Part shown: positions 6,552-14,794 of the stretch, one piece after another
How positions within the stretch are numbered: the stretch's first letter is position 1
Layout: every line of letters starts with the position of its first letter
Origin: an uncultured Planctomycetales bacterium
Lineage (GTDB): Bacteria > Planctomycetota > Planctomycetia > Pirellulales > S012-138
Assembly: GCA_937982665.1 (NCBI GenBank)
Contig: CALJLD010000145.1
Span: 1-15,884, forward strand
Length of the DNA: 15,884 nucleotides
Direction: 5' to 3'
Notes under the pieces: model-generated
Databases searched by the model: none
The model's input: only the letters and a program-made list of their open reading frames with translations
Told to the model about the DNA's origin: nothing
Made by a program: the position numbers and the translations under genes

Positions 6552-9500
6552 CAGGCCGCTTCCGATTGAATGTCATCATCGTCGTGCAGGACGGTGTCGT
6601 CATCGTGGAATTCGCTGTCGACGGTGCCTGCTTTTCTGGATTTTGTTTCGATCGAAACTATACGACGCGTGTTGTCATCACCGTTTTGCGGGACAAAGAC
6701 GTCGTCCTCCAATTCCCCGGCAAATTCTTCAGCGTCGAACGCATGCCGCGTCGTTGTCGGATCAACGATGAAGCCTGTGATGATTGGCTCGTCCGCCAGG
6801 GGCGCCTCCGGTTCGGGGGCGACGGGAGCTTCATCCACAATGACCAACGGCGGATCAGTTTCCTCGATCGCCATGGGGGCGGGAGGAACTTCAACCGGCG
6901 GGACTTCAACTACATCCGCAGGCGCGGCACCTAAGATCTCGTGGATCAGCGAACGGTCTCGGCGTTGATTGACATGCCGCGAAAGCCGCCAGACGCGAAC
7001 CTTGAGTTCGGCAAACATGCGTGCAATGTGTTCATGGCACGTAAACACAAAGATCTGGTGGCCGCGCTTGGCAAATTCGGCAAGCACGCCCGCGGCAGCT
7101 CGCGCACGCGGGGCGTCGAAGTTCACCAGGACGTCATCCAGGATGATCGGCAATCGCGCGCCGCGTTTGGCAAACGTGCTGATCAGACCCAAACGAAGGC
7201 ACAAGAACAACTGCTCTCGCGTTCCGTCCGAGAGTTTTTCCAACGGAACGTCTTCTCCGCGATCGTTCTCGACATACAACACATCTTCATCCAGTGGCGT
7301 CCAAACGCGGTTGTAGGCGCCTTGGGTGATCTGACGGAAGTAGCCGCTGGCCTCGCGGAGAGTTTCCGGCTGACGCTCGCGCTCGTAACGCGCGCGAATC
7401 CTGGACAGCAGGAAATGCACGGTCGCTAACACGCGCCAGTCTCGCAACAGGTTGCGGATCTGCTGATCAACAATTTCCTTTCGTAACAACGCCTGCGGCA
7501 GCGCTCGATCGGCCAACATCTCCGGCAGTGCCTGAGCGAGCCAACCGCGTCGGTCGTACATGGCTTGCAATTCGCCGCGAAGCCTATCGGCGCGATTCCG
7601 CAACTCGGAGAGTTCCGAGTTGACGCCAGTCACTCCAAACTCACGCAACCGCGAGAGGACTTCATCTCGGGAAACCTGAGCCAATGAAGAGTCGATCCGC
7701 TCCTTGAGTTCTGCCAATCTCGCGACAAGCTCTTCGCGCCGCTTGGCTTCTCCACAGCGAAGGCGGAGCTCGTCCTCATCGTTTGCACCCGCAAGCGCGA
7801 GAACATTCCGGCGACGTCGACGCCAGAGATTGATTTGCGATTTCAGCTTTTTGCGAGTGCGGCTGAGCTTTTGCACATTCTGCTTGAGTTGTGAGCGTTG
7901 CCGGAGCGAGCCCCGTTGGCGGTCAAGTTCGCGCTTCAGGCTGGCGAGTTGAGCATTCGCATTTTCTTCCGAGAGTTCAATGTCCAGGTCCGCCGCCAAG
8001 TCGCGAATGCGTTGGCGGAAACCCTCGCGCGAGCTTTCGCCTTGTCGCCATTGAGAATTCGCCCTTTCCAATTTGTCCGCGACATCGCGAGCATGATCCC
8101 ACTCGCTACGCAAACGGCCCACTTGTTTGGGCGAAAGATGTTGCGGCAGTCCAAAGGTTCGCAGCGCCTTAGTCCAGGATTCCTTACGTCGGGCGAGTTG
8201 ATCCTTGGCTTCCTCATGGCGAAGCTCAGCATCTTCCGCTTCCGCCTCGCGGCGTTCGCGTTCCGACTCCATCGCGCCGGCGTTGTTCAAGTCTTTGAGT
8301 TGCGCTTTTGCGTCGGTCAGACGTTGTTTGATGCTTCCACCGCCGTGCGGCAAGTCGCGATCAAACGCGTCGCGCTGTTTGGTGGCTTGTTCGATCTCAA
8401 GCTGCAAATCTTCCAGTTCGTTCTCGGCTTCTTCCAACCGGCCAGAGTTCTTTCGTTCGAAGAACTTTTTGCCGCCGTAGGCGCCGCCGATCAGCGCGAT
8501 ACCCAGAAAGAATGGCCACCAACTGGTGCCCAATACGGAAGCCAGCGAGCCGCCGGCCAAGACAACGCCCAATGCGCAGGCGACGCCCAGCCCCCACTCT
8601 TGCCGGGTCGACAAGCTCCCCTGTTCGGCAAGCTCGTTTGATTCTTCTTCGAGCGCCGCGGCGTCCTCTTCAAGCTGTTCGAGCCGCTCGTCGAGTTCCA
8701 GCCGCCGTTGCAGTTGCTCAATACGCTCTTTGACTTCCGCGCGGAGGTTTTCGAGTTCAACAGGGTTGGGCGCGGTTTGCGATTTGCGTGCAGCTTCCGC
8801 CGCCAACCGTTTGGCCTCCAACGCTTGTTCGCGCGTTGTCTCCACATCAGCCCGGTCCGTCTCCAAGCTTTTCACCAACGGACGCAGCTTGTCAAAACTG
8901 CGGCGGTCCAGCGATGTGGCCAGCGCCAGCCAGGTGTCCGCTTCGAGCCCAAACTCATCCAGCAGCGCATCGCGCTGCCGCTCCAAATCACGGACGGCGG
9001 CACGCTGCGTGGAAGCCTGTTGCTCCATCGCGGCGATGAACTCGCCCTGTTCCGCCAGGGCTTCAATCTCCGGCGCGCGGTGTTCCAGTTGTCCCGCATC
9101 GGGCAGCTGCTTGAGTTGTTCTTGCAGCTTGCGATACTTCGCCCGCAGGTCGCGCATCTTTCGAGCCAACCTCGCAATGCGTTCGTTGGCTGTCTTCAGT
9201 CGGCGCAGCCCGTCCGCGGGAACAGTGCGATACTGATCCAACGCATCGAGCTCCGAACGGAGCCTGGTCTGCTCGGTCCAGGCATTTTGCACGCCTTCGG
9301 TCGATTGCAACAAGGCAACACGATGATCGGCCGCGGCAAGATCGGCTTCCATTTCACCGATCTTCGCCGCCAGCGAATCGCGCTCGTTGATGCGGCGGTT
9401 GTATTCTTCAGTTGCATCCGCCAGCCGGTCGATTTCGGCCGTCAGCTCGCGATGTTCTTCCAGCAACTGAGAGAGTTGGGAGGGCGCGCCTTTGGGGTCC

Positions 9501-10042
9501 ATCAGGCGGTTGCGCTTCTTGGCGACATCACGCAACACGCCTGCCAGACTGATGCGGTCCAGGCCAGCGGTCAGGTCATGCAGCATTCGCGCGGCTTCGC
9601 CACCTTCCAGAGCGGAAAGCTGCTGAACTTCTCGCAGTCCGCATGCAAAGATGTTGTCGTACGTCGTGCGGTCGATTCCGCTGAGGAAGTCCTCATAGCG
9701 CATTTGATCCACGCGACCACCGTCCCCATTGACCATGGCGAAAGGCGGTTCGTCCGGAGCAAGTTCTTCATCGCGATGATCATCCAGCGCGCGATAGACG
9801 GAGAACCGCCCACCGGCGTACGCCGCGCGAAAAGCACCACCGCACATCCGATCCTGCAGCGGACCGGAAGTTGTGGGCAATCCCGTCTCGCCGCCGTGCA
9901 ATAGTCCGCGCACTGCGGCAAGCAGAGAGGTCTTTCCCGCTTCGTTGCGGCCGTAGATGACGTTGATGGCGCCATCCAGCCCAACGAGCGACAACTCTTC
10001 CCAAGGTCCGCGACCGCGGAGTTCCAGTTCTTCAATTCTCAT
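6551..10042 (-). CDS. SMC/Rad50-like ATPase of YhaN type with a membrane hairpin
   Basis: An 1163-residue AAA/ABC-type ATPase. The N-terminal half-site has Walker A GRNEAGKTS at 31-39; the C-terminal half has the signature LSDGTREQ at 937-944, Walker B LPIILDDVLVNFD ending at 976 (D969/D970) and an H-loop H1003 in TCHEH. Between them, long charged heptad-rich stretches (about 190-480 and 530-890) form the coiled-coil arms. Where Rad50 and SbcC carry a CxxC zinc hook, this protein has two hydrophobic segments (about 483-505 and 508-524), as in YhaN-like proteins, and no CxxC anywhere. After the ATPase head a tail from about 1035 is rich in Pro, Asp and Glu and ends in a DDDD cluster. The ATG at 10042 has GGAAGGA (10050-10056) in front. 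The gene starts 19 bases after the phosphoesterase stop, so they form an operon. Expected role: DNA-end or DNA-structure processing at the membrane. Confidence 0.9.
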   Translation of the reverse strand: MRIEELELRGRGPWEELSLVGLDGAINVIYGRNEAGKTSLLAAVRGLLHGGETGLPTTSGPLQDRMCGGAFRAAYAGGRFSVYRALDDHRDEELAPDEPPFAMVNGDGGRVDQMRYEDFLSGIDRTTYDNIFACGLREVQQLSALEGGEAARMLHDLTAGLDRISLAGVLRDVAKKRNRLMDPKGAPSQLSQLLEEHRELTAEIDRLADATEEYNRRINERDSLAAKIGEMEADLAAADHRVALLQSTEGVQNAWTEQTRLRSELDALDQYRTVPADGLRRLKTANERIARLARKMRDLRAKYRKLQEQLKQLPDAGQLEHRAPEIEALAEQGEFIAAMEQQASTQRAAVRDLERQRDALLDEFGLEADTWLALATSLDRRSFDKLRPLVKSLETDRADVETTREQALEAKRLAAEAARKSQTAPNPVELENLRAEVKERIEQLQRRLELDERLEQLEEDAAALEEESNELAEQGSLSTRQEWGLGVACALGVVLAGGSLASVLGTSWWPFFLGIALIGGAYGGKKFFERKNSGRLEEAENELEDLQLEIEQATKQRDAFDRDLPHGGGSIKQRLTDAKAQLKDLNNAGAMESERERREAEAEDAELRHEEAKDQLARRKESWTKALRTFGLPQHLSPKQVGRLRSEWDHARDVADKLERANSQWRQGESSREGFRQRIRDLAADLDIELSEENANAQLASLKRELDRQRGSLRQRSQLKQNVQKLSRTRKKLKSQINLWRRRRRNVLALAGANDEDELRLRCGEAKRREELVARLAELKERIDSSLAQVSRDEVLSRLREFGVTGVNSELSELRNRADRLRGELQAMYDRRGWLAQALPEMLADRALPQALLRKEIVDQQIRNLLRDWRVLATVHFLLSRIRARYERERQPETLREASGYFRQITQGAYNRVWTPLDEDVLYVENDRGEDVPLEKLSDGTREQLFLCLRLGLISTFAKRGARLPIILDDVLVNFDAPRARAAAGVLAEFAKRGHQIFVFTCHEHIARMFAELKVRVWRLSRHVNQRRDRSLIHEILGAAPADVVEVPPVEVPPAPMAIEETDPPLVIVDEAPVAPEPEAPLADEPIITGFIVDPTTTRHAFDAEEFAGELEDDVFVPQNGDDNTRRIVSIETKSRKAGTVDSEFHDDDTVLHDDDDIQSEAA

Positions 10043-10049
10043 ATTTGGG

Positions 10050-10056
10050 TCCTTCC
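10050..10056 (-). promoter_or_regulatory. Ribosome binding site of the ATPase gene
   Basis: On the minus strand GGAAGGA ends 7 bases before the ATG at 10042. It overlaps the 19-base gap after the phosphoesterase stop and fixes the ATPase start. Confidence 0.75.
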
Positions 10057-10061
10057 AGCAC

Positions 10062-11303
10062 TTACCGGGTCATGCTGCCTTGGAGCCGTTCGCTACCAGT
10101 GGCCGCAACTTCGTCCAGCACACGGCGCCGCTTGCGAGGGCTGTCCGCGGCGGACAATTGCCGCCAGGTTTCGCGAAAGCTTGGGTCAACTTGCGCAAGA
10201 AGATCAATGTCTCGGTTCACATCCGCGGAGAACTCATGAGCTTCGCGAAGGTATTCGCCCAGGAAAGTCGCCTCGGCAAGCTCCTCCTCGCGGTACACAC
10301 GAGCGCGTTCAGGCTCAACGCCCACACTCCAAATCACCGGCGCATTCGCGCCAAACTCGGAGCGCAAGCGAAGCAAGAGTTCGTCGCGACCGTCGGCTTG
10401 TCGCAGGCTCTCAACCGCGGCTCCATAGCCGCTCACGCGCCATGAGACACACAGGTGACGCGCGGGATGCTCGTCGACAAGCTCGGCCACGCGTTCGTGC
10501 ATGGCCAGTTCCAAGTCATCCGTATTCCATTCCGTTTCGCAATGAACCGATTCGCTTAGCCAGCGGATGGTGTCGGTCTCGACAAGTTCCGTGACCGTCT
10601 TGCCGTTGACATCAACGCGAACAATAGTGGCTCCGTGTGGTCCGGCGTGGTTGGGTTCACGGCCTTGCGGTGTTCCGCTGAAGCGAATGGTCCGGCCGCG
10701 ATACTCGCGCGAGTCGGCGTTCGCACGGCCGCCCAATGCCCAATAGTGAATTCGTGAGGAACTGAGCGCGCGAATGTCGCCAGCGCCGTGAACGGCGGCC
10801 ACCGTATACAAACCGGCCGGATCAGCGCGAAACTCCGCGGTGGGCACATGCTGCTCGGCGGGACGAGAAACGCCTGCCAGGCAGACCAGTGGTTCGCCAT
10901 CGCGATGAAGAATGAGTTCTTCGACGTGCCCGAGTGCAAAGCGGTGCACATTGTCCGGGAGCGAAACTCGCGCCGGCCAAGTGCCGAGCAGATCCACGCC
11001 ACCAGAGGCCCAATAGACCTCAATGTTGGCTTCGTTCAATCGTTCAAATTGCTCCGCCAGGAAGACAGGCCCACGCGGACCAGCCAACCGACAATCAACC
11101 AAGTCGCCGGAGAGCACAACAAAGTCAACTTCACGCGAAAGCGCCGCATCGAACACGGCCGTGGCCGCCTGATAGGGAGCTTCAACAAAGGCAGCGCTCA
11201 GAGGCGCTGGAACATCGTCCAGCCCTCGCGGCATCTGCTCCAAGTGGAAGTTGCTGGCGTGAAGAAACGAAAACGCTCGGCCAAACGCATTTCCAGGGCG
11301 CAC
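10062..11303 (-). CDS. Mre11/SbcD/YhaO-like metallophosphoesterase with degenerate active site
   Basis: A 413-residue protein with the fold landmarks of the SbcD/Mre11/YhaO nucleases, encoded directly upstream of the Rad50/YhaN-like ATPase. It keeps H20 in FLHASNFHLE, D67/D70 in GDLVD and H172 in AAVHG. It has lost the other metal ligands of the family: the first Asp is N18, the GNHD motif reads GGVD (G102, V103), and the GHxH motif reads GGRA (G192, A194). Five of the eight conserved active-site positions are therefore changed, and nuclease activity is doubtful. After about residue 245 follows a C-terminal capping and ATPase-binding region. The GTG start at 11303 is supported by AAGGAGG 7 bases upstream, the strongest ribosome site in the window. 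No signal peptide or membrane span is present. A structural, DNA-binding or regulatory subunit seems likelier than an active nuclease. Confidence 0.85.
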   Translation of the reverse strand: MRPGNAFGRAFSFLHASNFHLEQMPRGLDDVPAPLSAAFVEAPYQAATAVFDAALSREVDFVVLSGDLVDCRLAGPRGPVFLAEQFERLNEANIEVYWASGGVDLLGTWPARVSLPDNVHRFALGHVEELILHRDGEPLVCLAGVSRPAEQHVPTAEFRADPAGLYTVAAVHGAGDIRALSSSRIHYWALGGRANADSREYRGRTIRFSGTPQGREPNHAGPHGATIVRVDVNGKTVTELVETDTIRWLSESVHCETEWNTDDLELAMHERVAELVDEHPARHLCVSWRVSGYGAAVESLRQADGRDELLLRLRSEFGANAPVIWSVGVEPERARVYREEELAEATFLGEYLREAHEFSADVNRDIDLLAQVDPSFRETWRQLSAADSPRKRRRVLDEVAATGSERLQGSMTR

Positions 11304-11471
11304 GGGTCAGCCTCCTTGCTTTGCGGATTTGCTCCACGTGCGAAGCGAAATGCGGGAACAAAGCTTCGCACGGCGGCATGTGCGCAGGCTCCGCCAGCGC
11401 ACGGTGCGGAAGTGTAGCGAATGGAAGCAGGAGGTCCTATGCCGATTGTCCGCCGCTGGCGCTGCTAGCGA
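11304..11471. other. Spacer between the LRR genes and the phosphoesterase operon
   Basis: This 168-base stretch lies downstream of the last LRR gene and upstream of the phosphoesterase. Apart from the ribosome site at 11311-11317 it holds only a weak -10-like TACACT (complement of 11412-11417) without a clear -35. No strong terminator is seen, so read-through from the LRR genes into the phosphoesterase operon cannot be excluded. Confidence 0.3.
11311..11317 (-). promoter_or_regulatory. Strong Shine-Dalgarno fixing a GTG start
   Basis: On the minus strand AAGGAGG lies 7 bases before the GTG at 11303. It is a near-perfect ribosome site in a window where most sites are weak. It decides the start of the phosphoesterase and suggests relatively good translation of the first gene of the three-gene unit. 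Confidence 0.85.
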
Positions 11472-12440
11472 TCATTCCCGCGTTGGCTTTTTGAATCTTG
11501 CCGAGACTTTAGTGTTCACCTCGACGTCCAATCTGGCTTGCGCAAAGGCACTTAGCCCTGCGTCCGTGTACATCGTTCTGGAATCCTCATAGCTGTGTGT
11601 GTTCAGTGATTGAAGCGATTGCATGCCGATAAGCGCCGTCAGGCCAGCGTCCGTCACCTTGGTATCTCGGATGTCCAAGCTGTAGATTCGCGGCATGTTG
11701 GAAATGGCGGTGATCCCTTCGTCGCCAATTTGCGTGCCTGCGAGTGAAAGGCGTTCGAGTCGCGGAAGGTTGGACAGATGCACCAATCCAGCGTCGGTGA
11801 TTTGCGTATCATCCAGAACGAGATGTTCCAGATGCTCAAGGTGACGCAACTGCTCAAGAGTGCCATCGCCGCAGGGCGTGCCACTCAAGTCGAGATACCG
11901 CAAATTGGTCAGGCTGGCGATTGTCGACGCGCTTACATCCGTGACCGCCGAGTACTTGAGCTCAAGCTCTTGGAGAGACTTGATGCCATGAATGTGATGT
12001 AGCCCCTCATCAGTGATGGAGGTGCCGCCAGCCCAGAGGATCTTGATCCCGCGCAGCCTGGCAATATGCGGAAGGCTCGGCCCGCCATAGCCCGCGATTC
12101 TCGGAGTGCTTGTTCCAGGATTGAAGATCGTCCCGATACAAGCAAACTCCACGCGCAGTTGCGGGTCTTCGCCGAGCAACTGCGTCCACCAGTTGCTTGG
12201 CAGATCCTGAACCCGCGCGCTGTCCCCTTGGGCGACAAAGAACGTTGATCCGGTAAACGTGACCCGCCCACCGTTGGCCAGAATCGCCTCGGCAGCAAGC
12301 CGCTGCTGGCGCGCGAGTTTGATTTCGCCTTGCAACCAATACAGCGGTAGAGCCGCGATAACAAACGCGATCAACACGGCCCGCAGTGTAAACTGTCGCC
12401 AACGGCGCTTGGGCTTGTGTTCTGGTTTGGCTTTTTTCAT
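11472..12440 (-). CDS. Membrane-anchored leucine-rich-repeat protein, third of three
   Basis: From the ATG at 12440 this encodes 322 residues. The basic N-terminus ends in RRWRQFTLR and is followed by one hydrophobic segment (about 20-36), an uncleaved signal anchor; by the positive-inside rule the rest faces the periplasm. A paralogue-specific region with WWTQLLGEDP follows, then about seven repeats of 23-24 residues of the form L..L.L..T.ITDAGL, a bacterial LRR type. Such repeats normally serve protein binding; the partner is unknown. The ATG overlaps the stop of the preceding paralogue as ATGA, which is why this start is preferred over one 39 bases upstream. Compared with its two paralogues it lacks the C-terminal NPxWLRxEWAE tail and ends in SARFKKPTRE. 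It is the last gene of the LRR run. Confidence 0.85.
   Translation of the reverse strand: MKKAKPEHKPKRRWRQFTLRAVLIAFVIAALPLYWLQGEIKLARQQRLAAEAILANGGRVTFTGSTFFVAQGDSARVQDLPSNWWTQLLGEDPQLRVEFACIGTIFNPGTSTPRIAGYGGPSLPHIARLRGIKILWAGGTSITDEGLHHIHGIKSLQELELKYSAVTDVSASTIASLTNLRYLDLSGTPCGDGTLEQLRHLEHLEHLVLDDTQITDAGLVHLSNLPRLERLSLAGTQIGDEGITAISNMPRIYSLDIRDTKVTDAGLTALIGMQSLQSLNTHSYEDSRTMYTDAGLSAFAQARLDVEVNTKVSARFKKPTRE
12388..12413. repeat. 26-base conserved segment, copy 1 of 3
   Basis: Near-identical 26-base copies encoding the KRRWRQFTL part of the membrane anchor recur at 13515-13540 and 14612-14637, with only one or two base differences. It is a coding repeat reflecting recent duplication or selection on this juxtamembrane motif, and a possible site for recombination between the paralogues. 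Confidence 0.75.
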
Positions 12441-13585
12441 CGCTGTGCTCGTTTCTCGGCCCACTCTTGGCGCAACCAATCCGGGTTGACGCTCAATGTG
12501 TTGGCACGCACTTCAACATTTGGCCGTTGTTGCTTGAATGCCGCTAGTCCTTCCTTGGTGTATTTCTTTTGATCGCCGGCACCCAAAAAAAGCTTTCGCA
12601 AGTTCGGCAACTCGGCGATGTACCGAAGACCAACGTCGCTGACCCGCGTGGCACTCAAGTCAAGCTCTTCCAAGGTCTCAATCCGTGAGAGCGCCGCTGC
12701 CCCGTCATCCGCCACCCAGGTGCATCCCAACGTCAGGACCTTCAAACTCGGCAGTTTGGCCAACTCCTGACAGGCGTCGTCGTCGACACTTGTCCCGGTC
12801 AGCCCCAACTTGTTCAAACGGGGAATGTCCGCAAGCTGTTCGATACCGCTTCCAGAGATGCTGGTGTGGCATAAGTTGAGTTCCCGCAGGGAATCAAGTT
12901 TCGCGATCTCAGCCAGGCTTGCATCCGTGACAGGCGTGTAGTCCAACTGCAAGGAATGCAATTGCGATAAGTTCTGCAAGGCCACAAGTCCATCGTCCGA
13001 GACTTTTGACCAACCCAGGTCTAATGTTCGCAGGGTTGTTATGTCACTGAGATACTTAATGCCTTCATTTGTCACGGATGGGCCGAGCGCTTCCAGCTCT
13101 TCCAGGCCGCGCAGCGCGCGAACAAACTGCAGGTTTTCATCGCCCTGGTCACTGCCGTATTGCGGAGCATACCGCGAACCACTGAGCCGAAATTCGTAAA
13201 TCGACTTTAGCACACCGCGGACTCGTCTCATTTCCATAGTCGACAAATCGGAATACGTCTGCCCAACGCTTACGCTTGCCACTCGCAGATCCGGGTCTTC
13301 GCCCAGCAAGTCTTTCCACCAACTGGGCGCGGGAATGTCCTCAGGCGCCATCGTCGCTTGATTGAACACCGCATGTGACTTGTAGCTGATCATGCCCCCG
13401 TTCTCCAAGATTGCCGCGACGGCAAGCCGCTGATTCCGCGCTGGGACAATTTGAGAATGAACCCAATACATGACCAGGGCCGCCATGACAAACAACAGCA
13501 ACATGGCCCGCAGCGTAAACTGCCGCCAACGGCGCTTGGGCCGGTTTGGTTTTGCGGTTTTTGTTGTGGTGTTTTGTTCTGTCAT
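12437..13585 (-). CDS. Membrane-anchored leucine-rich-repeat protein, second of three
   Basis: From the ATG at 13585 this encodes 382 residues with the same plan as its neighbours: basic N-terminus with KRRWRQFTLR, one hydrophobic anchor (about 27-42), a paralogous segment containing WWKDLLGEDPDLRVASVSVG, then about eight or nine LRR units (for example LEELDLSATRVSDVGLRYI) and the C-terminal signature QRPNVEV followed by NPDWLRQEWAEK. The first 21 bases of the longer open frame (start at 13606) are not used here, because the ATG at 13585 overlaps the upstream stop as ATGA, just as at the next junction. Its stop at 12437 in turn overlaps the third gene. Topology predicts a periplasmic repeat domain. 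No catalytic domain is present and the function is unknown, probably protein recognition in the cell envelope. Confidence 0.86.
   Translation of the reverse strand: MTEQNTTTKTAKPNRPKRRWRQFTLRAMLLLFVMAALVMYWVHSQIVPARNQRLAVAAILENGGMISYKSHAVFNQATMAPEDIPAPSWWKDLLGEDPDLRVASVSVGQTYSDLSTMEMRRVRGVLKSIYEFRLSGSRYAPQYGSDQGDENLQFVRALRGLEELEALGPSVTNEGIKYLSDITTLRTLDLGWSKVSDDGLVALQNLSQLHSLQLDYTPVTDASLAEIAKLDSLRELNLCHTSISGSGIEQLADIPRLNKLGLTGTSVDDDACQELAKLPSLKVLTLGCTWVADDGAAALSRIETLEELDLSATRVSDVGLRYIAELPNLRKLFLGAGDQKKYTKEGLAAFKQQRPNVEVRANTLSVNPDWLRQEWAEKRAQR
13515..13540. repeat. 26-base conserved segment, copy 2 of 3
   Basis: The second copy of the segment encoding the juxtamembrane KRRWRQFTL motif. It differs from copy 1 by one base (CTGCCG in place of CTGTCG). 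Confidence 0.75.
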
Positions 13586-14673
13586 TTTTCGCGCTCGGCG
13601 GCCCATTCGCGCCGCAACCAGGCCGGGTTGAAGGTTCCGCTATATGACACCTGCACGTTGACGTCTGGGCGTTGATCGCGAAACGCCTGCAAGCCCTCAG
13701 TCGTGTACTTGCATTGATCCTCGCTTCCAATGGTCAGTGTCTTCTGCCGCGGCAGTCTTGCCAGGTGTTGTAAGCCTGCGTCCGTGATGAGAGTGGCGTT
13801 GAGATCGAGTTCTTCCAGCGCGGTGATTTGCGAAATGGAATCGGCGCCGGAATCCGTGACAGAAGTGCATCTGAGCGAGAGCTTCTTAAGTTGCGGCAAG
13901 TTGGCCAGGTGCTTGCAATCCACGCCGTCAAAATCAACTTCGTCCAGAATCAACGTATGCAGATTTGTAAGGTCCGTAAGTTCACACAGACCCTCTCCGG
14001 AGATGTGAGCCTGAGTCATGTCGAGGTGCTCAAGCGTTGTCACTTGCCCAATCTCGGCGAACACGTCATCCGAAACCGGACAAAACGGCATTTCCAGCGT
14101 TTGCAACTTGGGCATCCGCCGCAGTGCACTCAAGCCTTCGCGCGACAAATAGGCATGCCGCAAATGCAAACTCTTTAAGTCTGGGAGAACACCAAGCTGC
14201 GCGAGCCCGGCGTCCGTGACCTTTCCGCCCATGGCGTCGAGAGTTTCCAAGCCTCGCAAGTCAGAAACGTATTGCAGCAAATCGTCGCTGTCTCGCCACC
14301 GACTCAACACAGTTTGAAGAGTACCCAGTGGGTAGTCTTCGACACTCCCAACGCTGACAAACTTGACACGTTGACGTGGGTCTTCGCCCAAGAGTTTCGT
14401 CCACCACGTGCCTGCCGGAATGTGTTTGGCGGGATTCTTGGTGTTCTTGGTCAAACCGCCGCCACTGTCGGCCCCGACATAACTCACACGGCCACCGCCT
14501 TCGAGAATCGCTTCGACGGCCAGTCGTTGTTGCCGCGCCGGCAGAATCTCCGTCTGCAAGTAATAGCTGGCAACCGCCGCGATTGTGACCAACACCAGTA
14601 GTGTGCGCAAAGTGAACTGTCGCCAACGGCGCTTGGGCCGCTTCTTGGCCGGCTGAGTCGCGTCCGCGTCCAT
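13582..14673 (-). CDS. Membrane-anchored leucine-rich-repeat protein, first of three
   Basis: The 363-residue first member of the tandem LRR set. The basic start KKRPKRRWRQFTLR leads into a single hydrophobic anchor (about 21-39), then a conserved segment with LPARQQRLAVEAIL and WWTKLLGEDPRQRVKFVSVG, about eight LRR units of 23-24 residues (for example LEELDLNATLITDAGLQHL), and the C-terminal NPAWLRREWAAE tail. The ATG at 14673 is preceded by GGGGG at 4 bases. A -10-like TAGAAT stands about 54 bases upstream, so this gene probably heads the LRR operon. The repeats and anchor match a widespread planctomycetal LRR type; that comparison is from memory. The ligand and physiological role are unknown. 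Confidence 0.87.
   Translation of the reverse strand: MDADATQPAKKRPKRRWRQFTLRTLLVLVTIAAVASYYLQTEILPARQQRLAVEAILEGGGRVSYVGADSGGGLTKNTKNPAKHIPAGTWWTKLLGEDPRQRVKFVSVGSVEDYPLGTLQTVLSRWRDSDDLLQYVSDLRGLETLDAMGGKVTDAGLAQLGVLPDLKSLHLRHAYLSREGLSALRRMPKLQTLEMPFCPVSDDVFAEIGQVTTLEHLDMTQAHISGEGLCELTDLTNLHTLILDEVDFDGVDCKHLANLPQLKKLSLRCTSVTDSGADSISQITALEELDLNATLITDAGLQHLARLPRQKTLTIGSEDQCKYTTEGLQAFRDQRPDVNVQVSYSGTFNPAWLRREWAAEREK
14612..14637. repeat. 26-base conserved segment, copy 3 of 3
   Basis: The third copy of the segment encoding the juxtamembrane KRRWRQFTL motif. It differs from copy 1 by one base (GTGAAC in place of GTAAAC). Confidence 0.75.
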
Positions 14674-14726
14674 TTCGCCCCCAGAGATAGAGAATGAGGA
14701 TGGAGTCGCTGCTCCCGACGTGGCCC

Positions 14727-14732
14727 ATTCTA
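14727..14732 (-). promoter_or_regulatory. Candidate -10 element for the LRR operon
   Basis: On the minus strand TAGAAT matches the TATAAT consensus at five of six bases and lies about 54 bases before the ATG at 14673. The corresponding -35 (TTCGCC, 18 bases further upstream) is poor, so this is a tentative promoter. Confidence 0.3.
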
Positions 14733-14794
14733 GCCGATTGCAGGGCGCGGGGCGAAACTTCGCGCTGAATTGCCATCCTCAAGCCACGCAGGCT

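Noticed and set aside
8708..9904. A 398-codon open frame on the plus strand across the ATPase gene
   Set aside because: Antisense to the coiled-coil coding region, with composition that mirrors it and no recognisable motif.
11472..14673. The repeated LRR coding units as a CRISPR-like or tandem DNA repeat array
   Set aside because: The periodicity is 69-72 bases at the protein level with diverged DNA; there are no identical direct repeats with spacers.
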